A stretch of DNA of 28,024 nt from JAPXRI01 sp033813635 (GTDB lineage Bacteria > Bacillota > Clostridia > Oscillospirales > QAMX01): the NCBI GenBank assembly GCA_033813635.1, contig JAPXRI010000036.1:1-28024 (forward strand), in the 5' to 3' direction. Under the pieces are notes generated by a model that made no database searches, was not told the origin of the DNA, and saw only the letters and a program-made list of their open reading frames with translations. Every line of letters begins with the position of its first letter. Position 1 is the stretch's first letter. The position numbers and the translations under genes are program-made. Positions 24,076-28,024 of this stretch are shown piece after piece.

Positions 24076-24096
24076 AGGCCGGAAAGCAAGGTAAAC

Positions 24097-24150
24097 ATGC
24101 TTGACTACAAATGCGATACCCAGCTGCTGATCGAGGGCGGGGGCTATCCG
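24097..24150 (+). pseudogene. Possible 5' stub of a gene after glgP, cut at a junction
   Basis: An ATG at 24097, 21 nt after the glgP stop, opens MLDYKCDTQLLIEGGGYP. From about 24147 onward the frame runs antisense through the methyltransferase fragment, so only the first 17 or so codons can be genuine. No family recognised. It may simply be spacer. Confidence 0.3.
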
Positions 24151-24458
24151 AAGAGAATATCGAAGTATGATCCGAGAATCAATGTCAATTCCTTATCACG
24201 GTGCTTTTTCCGTAGTCTGTCAAGCATACCGGGGGCCAAATCGATACCGGTAACCTTCGCCGATGGATTCAAGAGGAAGTATTCGTCCAGCTCCAATCCG
24301 GTTCCGCAGCCAAGGTCAATAATTCTACAGCCGAGATGCATAGGAAGACTCCTGGCGGTATATGTATAAAACTCATGCGCCAAGTCAATACAATTCAACT
24401 GATGTTCTTCGTATTCGTTCAGTCGTTTGTCAAAGAATTCGCCCATTTTTTCAAGCAT
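24144..24458 (-). pseudogene. SAM-dependent methyltransferase, C-terminus missing
   Basis: The first 104 residues of a class I methyltransferase. It starts MLEKMGEFFDKRLNEYEEHQ, has the SAM-binding motif IIDLGCGTGLELDEYFLLNP and then TGIDLAPGMLDRL. Homologues continue for about another 100 residues after ICGSYFxxPFGE; here the frame stops right after SYFDILFG at 24144-24146. The start is ATG 24458 (GGAG upstream); the frame is open to TTG 24476. Base composition is more AT-rich than the glg genes. The cut end faces the stub at 24097, tail to tail, so this is a broken-gene junction. Probably non-functional, since substrate-binding parts are lost. Confidence 0.8.
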
Positions 24459-24476
24459 AACATATCGGCTCCGCAA

Positions 24477-24757
24477 ATCTGATTTTCTGTATTTTCTTCT
24501 GACTCTTTGGGAAACATATCAAAAAAACTGCCCTCTTACAGCAACACATTAATGTAAATTAACTGGTATTTATCGCGCTATATCTCCCTTTCGCAACAGC
24601 CTTGTGAAATTATATAACACTTTAATTTAACATTCAATTGTTTTCTCTATTTTAATTGCGATAATCGTTGTTTTGCGTAATTAACGTTTCGCACATCCGT
24701 TTATTAAAAGCAACAGAGCAGGCGTCAATCCTGCCCTGCTATTAAAGATAAACAGAC
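24477..24757. other. AT-rich intergenic region, no gene seen
   Basis: 281 nt markedly richer in A and T than the rest of the window. No open frame or RNA gene recognised. It holds a weak leftward terminator near 24703-24740 and possibly the promoter of the methyltransferase fragment, although no clear -35/-10 pair stood out. Confidence 0.5.
24703..24740 (-). terminator. Possible terminator of the Cys-repeat gene
   Basis: On the minus strand, AGCAGG (24735-24740) pairs with CCTGCT (24717-24722) around a 12-nt loop. The downstream T-run (TGCTTTTAAT) is weak and starts several nt past the stem. It lies about 20 nt past the stop at 24758. Confidence 0.4.
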
Positions 24758-25270
24758 TTATTTTACAAAGGAGTACTTGGGCCACCGCATGCAAACATCG
24801 GGGTGATCAAAGCCCTTTTTTTCCCGCGGCTCATAACCCCGATCTCCGTCTCTATCGTCATATTTTCTTCCGTAATCCGAGCAGTCTTCCTTATCGAATT
24901 CTTTTTTACAGAGCGGCGACTTTTTTTCATCTTTGTCGCAGAACACCTTGATGTCTACGTTGCAGCCCCTGTCGTCATCGCGCTTTTCCTTGTAGTCGCC
25001 CCTGCCGTCGTATTCTTTTCCGCAATCCGACTTATCGTCTTTTTGCCAGAGCTGTTTTTTCTCGCCGCCGGCGCAGAATACCTTGATGTCTACATTGCAG
25101 CAGCTGTCTTCGTCACGCTTTTCCTTATATTCATCCTTGCAGTCATATTCTCTTCCGTAATCCGATTTATCGTCTTTCTGCCAGAGCGGTTTTTTCTCTT
25201 CGCCGTTGCAAAAAACTGCAATCGATACATTGCAGCCCCTGCAGGCTTCATTTTTCTTGCATTCTCCCAT
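24758..25270 (-). CDS. Protein of three 45-residue Cys/Lys/Asp-rich repeats, function unknown
   Basis: A 170-residue, very hydrophilic protein. Three tandem repeats (about 12-56, 57-101, 102-148) each begin with CNVxIxVFC; the paired cysteines fall at C13/C21, C58/C66 and C103/C111, exactly 45 residues apart. Each repeat continues with EKKxLWQKDDKSDxGxEYD and a KEKRD tail. The C-terminus is PDVCMRWPKYSFVK. No signal peptide or membrane segment. Start ATG 25270 has AAAGGA 8 nt upstream. Not a family I recognise. The composition (Cys plus many Lys, Asp and Tyr) is like structural spore-coat proteins, and it lies next to the coiled-coil repeat gene on the same strand; the spore link is inference. 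Confidence 0.75.
   Translation of the reverse strand: MGECKKNEACRGCNVSIAVFCNGEEKKPLWQKDDKSDYGREYDCKDEYKEKRDEDSCCNVDIKVFCAGGEKKQLWQKDDKSDCGKEYDGRGDYKEKRDDDRGCNVDIKVFCDKDEKKSPLCKKEFDKEDCSDYGRKYDDRDGDRGYEPREKKGFDHPDVCMRWPKYSFVK
24827..25237 (-). repeat. Three tandem ~135-bp coding repeats
   Basis: DNA encoding the three 45-residue units of the Cys-repeat protein. The first two units are most alike; the third has diverged after its ninth residue and is slightly longer. Confidence 0.75.
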
Positions 25271-25395
25271 CTAAATAATCCTTTCAAATATATTTTACCG
25301 GAAAGAATTACCGCCGGTATTAACATAATATTCACCGCCACAGCCGAAGTGACATATTTCGGCATTATTCGACAGAATTCACCGCCCATATTTAT

Positions 25396-25425
25396 AACAG
25401 CCGGCTTTAATTACCGCCGGCTGTT
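25396..25425 (-). terminator. Hairpin between the two repeat-protein genes
   Basis: A perfect 10-bp stem, AACAGCCGGC/GCCGGCTGTT, with a 10-nt loop. It lies 29 nt past the stop of the coiled-coil gene in leftward reading. It is followed by TATAAAT, not a clean T-run, so it may be an RNA-stabilising or partial terminator hairpin between genes of one operon. Confidence 0.6.
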
Positions 25426-25453
25426 GATTGTCACTGTTTACTTATGCGCTTCC

Positions 25454-25960
25454 CTATACAAAATCCGGCATGCAGTCGGACCTTCTGCGGAAATTATCGC
25501 GCAGTATATCTCCCAGGCCGTCTATTATATCACGCAGACCCTCTTCAATATCGCGGAGACCTTCGTTAATGCGCCGTTTTCCCTCGCGTACATCGCCCCT
25601 CAGGATGTCGGCTAGACCTTTCTCAACGTCTCTGAGGCCTTCACGGATATCATTTATGCCTTCTTTGATATCTCTCCTGTCGTCGCGGTCAAGGTCAAAA
25701 CGCAAATCCCTCAAACCCTCGATAATGTCGCGCAGACCCTCTCTGATATCGCGAATTCCCTCGCGAATATTTCGTATTCCTTCCCGGCAATCTGAATCGC
25801 GGATATCCTCGAGCCCTTCGCGGATATCCTCAATCCCCTCGCGGATGTCGTGTATCCCCTCTCTGATATCCCTTATCCCTTCTCTGCCCCGGTCTCTGTC
25901 CCTGTCCCGGTCTCTGTCTCTTCTCCGATGTCTGCCGCAGAAGCAACCTCTAAAGCCCAT
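25454..25960 (-). CDS. Heptad-repeat coiled-coil protein (EG[IL]xDIR), function unknown
   Basis: A 168-residue protein starting at ATG 25960 (AAAGGGG 9 nt upstream; the frame extends to 26056 but without support). Residues 1-9 contain C6 and C8 (GCFCG). Residues 10-26 are an Arg/Asp run with RD repeated. From 27 to 153 runs a 7-residue repeat of consensus E-G-(I/L)-x-D-I-R: units at 27-54, 60-87, 100-120 and 126-153. Ile/Leu occupy positions 3 and 6, the 3-4 spacing of a coiled coil. Blocks are separated by 5-residue units (55-59 DSDCR, 95-99 RRDIK, 121-125 RGDVR) that look like a repeat lacking its first two residues. C-terminal tail RRRSDCMPDFV. No signal peptide. No family recognised; a structural filament or spore-coat role is possible. 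Confidence 0.75.
   Translation of the reverse strand: MGFRGCFCGRHRRRDRDRDRDRDRGREGIRDIREGIHDIREGIEDIREGLEDIRDSDCREGIRNIREGIRDIREGLRDIIEGLRDLRFDLDRDDRRDIKEGINDIREGLRDVEKGLADILRGDVREGKRRINEGLRDIEEGLRDIIDGLGDILRDNFRRRSDCMPDFV
25502..25882 (-). repeat. 21-bp coding minisatellite of the coiled-coil gene
   Basis: DNA for residues 27-153, made of about fifteen intact 21-bp units plus one degenerate unit and three 15-bp short units. Copies differ mostly at third positions and at repeat position 4, so the array is old or under protein-level selection. Confidence 0.75.
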
Positions 25961-26072
25961 ATCACCACACCCCTTTGAAAATATACCCAAATGAGGTATG
26001 CTACATAATATGCGGGAAACGAACATCGGTGATTTAACAGCTACCTGCTGCGCCACGCTGCAAAAGGCTAAT

Positions 26073-26106
26073 ATAAAAGCCCGGAACGAGTTGATTTGTT
26101 CCGGGC
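26073..26106 (-). terminator. Terminator of the HAD phosphatase gene
   Basis: On the minus strand, GCCCGGAAC (26098-26106 in complement) pairs with GTTCCGGGC (26080-26088 in complement) around a 9-nt loop and is followed by TTTTATAT. Confidence 0.85.
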
Positions 26107-26113
26107 AGGCTTT

Positions 26114-26770
26114 TTAAGTTATATTATCGAGCAGCTCCGAAAGCCCGGCGACGCTGCCGGCGATATACGTCGCTTTCGCGCCGGTCAGCTCTTGCAGGCT
26201 CCCGTAGCCGTAGGTCACGCCGACGCTCTCTACGCCGTTTTCTCTCGCCCCGATAACGTCGTGCTCCCTGTCTCCCACCATCACGGCGCTTTCCGGAGAC
26301 GAAAGGCCCAGAGTGTCGAGCGCGTAACGGATGACCTCTCCCTTTTTCACCCGCCTGCCGTCCAGCTCGCTCCCGGAGACAAACGAAAAATAAGCGTCGA
26401 TTTCAAAATGCGAGAGAATCCGCTCCGCGAACACTGCCGGCTTCGACGTAGCGATGGCCAGAACCACTCCCTTTTCGCTTAATCTCCGCAGAAGGACGTC
26501 CATGCCGTCGTACAGCGTGTTTTCGAAAATCCCCTTCGGCGCGAAATACTCCCGGTATTTTGCGATCGCCCGCTCCGCCTGCGCGTCGTCAAAGCCGTAG
26601 AGCTTTTTAAAGGATTCGGCCAGCGGCGGACCGATGAACGCCGTCAGCGAATCGGGATCTTCCACGGTTATTCCGAAGCTCTCAAGCGAATACCTGACCG
26701 ACCGGGTGATACCAGCCTTTGGATCGGTCACGGTTCCGTCAAGGTCAAATAAAACAACTCTCTTTTTCAT
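26114..26770 (-). CDS. HAD-family hydrolase, phosphoglycolate phosphatase-like
   Basis: A 218-residue HAD phosphatase. Motif I is LFDLDGTVTD with nucleophile D9 and D11; motif II is ATSKP; motif III and IV are KKGEVIRYALD and MVGDREHDVIGARENG. A helical cap lies at about 17-85. It resembles Gph/PGPase-type enzymes that hydrolyse phosphoglycolate or related small phosphates; the exact substrate cannot be told. ATG 26770 has GGGAG upstream. It is transcribed from a strong promoter divergent from the GNAT gene. Confidence 0.9.
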   Translation of the reverse strand: MKKRVVLFDLDGTVTDPKAGITRSVRYSLESFGITVEDPDSLTAFIGPPLAESFKKLYGFDDAQAERAIAKYREYFAPKGIFENTLYDGMDVLLRRLSEKGVVLAIATSKPAVFAERILSHFEIDAYFSFVSGSELDGRRVKKGEVIRYALDTLGLSSPESAVMVGDREHDVIGARENGVESVGVTYGYGSLQELTGAKATYIAGSVAGLSELLDNIT

Positions 26771-26804
26771 CGCGCTCTCCCGTCAAGCAAAAATGCGTTT
26801 ATTT

Positions 26805-26833
26805 ATTTTACCACACGGGCGCGCCGTTGGCAA
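26805..26833 (-). promoter_or_regulatory. Promoter of the HAD gene
   Basis: On the minus strand, TTGCCA (26828-26833), a 17-nt spacer and TAAAAT (26805-26810) with TGG upstream. Its -35 shares five bases with the -35 of the first divergent GNAT promoter. Confidence 0.8.
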
Positions 26834-26867
26834 TCAATTTGACGCGCAGTATAATCCCTGGTATAAT
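26827..26867 (+). promoter_or_regulatory. Two interleaved promoters of the GNAT gene
   Basis: First: TTGGCA (26827-26832), 17 nt, TATAAT (26850-26855). Second: TTGACG (26839-26844), 17 nt, TATAAT (26862-26867). They are offset by 12 nt, so start points would be near 26862 and 26874. Confidence 0.8.
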
Positions 26868-26905
26868 AACCGATATCCTATTACTGATGAAAAGAGTGCG
26901 TCCCA

Positions 26906-27370
26906 ATGCTGATACGCCCGGTGCGGGAAGAAGACCTTCCCCAGCTTATGGAAATAATGAATTACTACCGTAAAAACTCCTCATATATCTGGGACAGAAC
27001 CCTGCTTGACCTTGCCCGCGCTAAGGCGTGGCTGTCGGAACACATCGCGCCGCCCTATTGCGCGCTCGTCGGCTACGCCTCGCTCTCATGTTTCCGCCCC
27101 CATTCTGGGTACGATAAAACCGCCGAGGACAGCATCTACGTAAAACCCGGCTTTGAGAGCAGGGGGATCGGCGGCGCGCTGATGCGCGCGCTGTTTGAGG
27201 CCGCGGAGAAGAGCGGACTATATACACTCACGGCCTGGATAGACAGCGAAAACGTCTTGTCCGTCAAATTTCACGAACGCTGCGGTTTTGTCATCGTCGG
27301 CACCTTTAGAAACGCCGGCGTTCTCGACGGTAAAAAGCGGAGCGTCGTAATCATGAGCCGAGATATCTGA
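26906..27370 (+). CDS. GNAT N-acetyltransferase (phosphinothricin acetyltransferase-like)
   Basis: A 154-residue acetyl-CoA-dependent acetyltransferase. It starts MLIRPVREEDLPQLMEIMNYY, has VGYASLSCFRP and TAEDSIYVKPGFESRGIGGAL (acetyl-CoA pyrophosphate loop), and NVLSVKFHERCGFVIVGTF near the end. The pattern is that of Pat-type proteins, which acetylate an amino group of small molecules such as phosphinothricin-like compounds. It is a little shorter than usual: between CALV and GYASL several residues that normally form a hairpin are missing. The ribosome site is weak (AAAAGAG, 11 nt away). Confidence 0.85.
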   Translation: MLIRPVREEDLPQLMEIMNYYRKNSSYIWDRTLLDLARAKAWLSEHIAPPYCALVGYASLSCFRPHSGYDKTAEDSIYVKPGFESRGIGGALMRALFEAAEKSGLYTLTAWIDSENVLSVKFHERCGFVIVGTFRNAGVLDGKKRSVVIMSRDI

Positions 27371-27395
27371 TAGGCGGCAAGCTGATTTAAGTAAT

Positions 27396-27436
27396 AGCCG
27401 CGGCACTGCGCATTAAGCGTTTGCCGCGGCTTTTAA
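27396..27436 (+). terminator. Terminator of the GNAT gene
   Basis: A 10-bp stem agccgcggca (27396-27405) / tgccgcggct (27422-27431) followed by TTTTAATATT. It may also stop the converging XRE gene. Confidence 0.85.
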
Positions 27437-27498
27437 TATTACTTAGTACCTCAAACAAACTTGATTTTCTGCGTCACTCGTTGGATGTTTTTTTACTT

Positions 27499-27891
27499 TC
27501 AGCTCTCCCACACACCGGACGACGACGTCCCTTTTGCGTACTTCAGCCCCGCCAGCGAAAGCGTCATGTTGAAATCGTTAGGGTATTTTTTCAGCGCCTT
27601 TTCGATAAACCCTATCCCAGCGCCGAAATCCCCGGCCTCGTCATAGGCGTTCGCCTTTCTCCTGATCTCCTCGTATTCGTCGGCTGTCACCGAGTAATCC
27701 ATCAGCGCATCGATCGACACGCCGAAAAATTCCGCGATCGCCGGCAGCAGCGTAATGTCCGGGTACGAGCTCCCGGTCTCCCATTTTGAGACTGCGGCGA
27801 CGGAAACGCCAACGAAATCCGCAAGCTGCTCCTGTGACGCCGCTTTGGCCTTTCTGAACTCCGCAATTCTCTTGCCTATGTTTAATACCAT
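27499..27891 (-). CDS. XRE-family transcriptional regulator
   Basis: A 130-residue DNA-binding protein. An N-terminal helix-turn-helix of the XRE/Cro type (about 5-60) has IAEFRKAKAASQEQLADFVG and VSVAAVSKWETGSSYPDI. A short C-terminal part (about 70-130) looks like the start of a TPR (GFIEKALKKYPNDFNMTLSLAGLKYA) and then ends abruptly at GTSSSGVWES. Related clostridial regulators often have longer TPR tails, so truncation is possible, but no frameshifted continuation was seen. ATG 27891 is chosen over the 27957 opening because GAGG lies 5 nt before it. A perfect inverted repeat upstream suggests autoregulation. Confidence 0.85.
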   Translation of the reverse strand: MVLNIGKRIAEFRKAKAASQEQLADFVGVSVAAVSKWETGSSYPDITLLPAIAEFFGVSIDALMDYSVTADEYEEIRRKANAYDEAGDFGAGIGFIEKALKKYPNDFNMTLSLAGLKYAKGTSSSGVWES

Positions 27892-27905
27892 AATAACCTC
27901 ACGTA

Positions 27906-27941
27906 TAATTAAAACCATCTCGAAAGGGGTGGTTTTAATTA
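27906..27941. promoter_or_regulatory. 12-bp inverted repeat upstream of the XRE gene
   Basis: TAATTAAAACCA (27906-27917) and TGGTTTTAATTA (27930-27941) are perfect inverted arms with a 12-nt spacer, 15 nt before the XRE start. It could be the operator of the regulator itself or an RNA hairpin in its leader. Confidence 0.6.
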
Positions 27942-28024
27942 TTTCTCCTTTCTTCAAAATGTTATATGGCAGGAGTAGCTACCTGCGATATAATCAGTAC
28001 AAGCACTGTGGATTTGTATCTATA

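Noticed and set aside
24803..25615. 270-codon plus-strand frame that looks like a hydrophobic membrane protein
   Set aside because: It is antisense to the Lys/Asp/Glu-rich repeat gene; the complement of such codons gives Phe/Leu/Ile/Val. It has no ribosome site and spans two genes and the gap between them.
25502..25882. Regular short repeats that might be a CRISPR array
   Set aside because: The units are contiguous 21-bp coding repeats without unique spacers and they keep one reading frame.
25428..25994. 188-codon plus-strand Ser/Arg/Pro-rich repeat frame
   Set aside because: A shadow of the 21-bp coding repeats of the coiled-coil gene. The minus frame has the better start, ribosome site and a sensible heptad pattern.
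1..28024. tRNA, rRNA or known riboswitches
   Set aside because: None could be recognised by reading; no cloverleaf or familiar aptamer core was seen on either strand. A covariance search would be needed for a firm negative.

Overview
The window looks like a chromosomal segment of a fairly GC-rich, spore-forming anaerobic Firmicute (class Clostridia, probably Oscillospirales/Ruminococcaceae-like). The basis is the gene content: paired GlgC and GlgD subunits, a TtcA-type PP-loop protein, a DUF3343 protein beside a cysteine desulfurase, the C-terminus of a YaaH/SleL-type GH18 spore hydrolase, and AGGAGG-type ribosome sites. Genus cannot be fixed from the sequence alone.

Layout. 1-750 (-): N-terminal part of a sugar ABC transporter binding lipoprotein, cut by the window edge. 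919-3445: two tiny minus-strand genes, a large serine recombinase (+), and directly against it a GH18 spore-hydrolase gene that has lost its 5' part; this looks like one end of an integrated element. 3598-6250 (-): J-domain protein, ceramidase-like protein, TtcA-like enzyme. 6385-8348 (+): trmB, an AlkZ-related protein and a YkgJ-like Cys-cluster protein. 8295-9869: divergent GtrA protein and membrane GT2. 9765-12853 (-): ruvC-ruvA-ruvB-queG-like operon. 12978-14433 (-): DUF3343 carrier plus cysteine desulfurase. 14571-24075 (+): glycogen cluster glgB-glgC-glgD-TspO/MBR-like-glgA, a 403-nt gap, then glgP. 24097-26110: an AT-richer patch with two truncated genes meeting tail to tail and two unusual repeat proteins. 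26114-27891: HAD phosphatase, GNAT acetyltransferase and XRE regulator.

How they work together. The glg genes form a complete synthesis and mobilisation route: GlgC/GlgD make ADP-glucose, GlgA polymerises it, GlgB branches it and GlgP releases glucose-1-phosphate. The ruv genes form the Holliday-junction resolvasome. TtcA, TrmB and QueG-like proteins all modify tRNA. The DUF3343/desulfurase pair probably handles sulfur or selenium.

Most interesting: (i) the serine recombinase abutting a decapitated spore hydrolase, which is the arrangement expected for an element interrupting a sporulation gene; (ii) a coiled-coil protein built from 7-residue EG[IL]xDIR repeats next to a protein built from three 45-residue Cys/Lys/Asp repeats; (iii) a TspO-like membrane gene inside the glycogen operon, followed by a terminator hairpin whose loop holds the probable -10 element of glgA.
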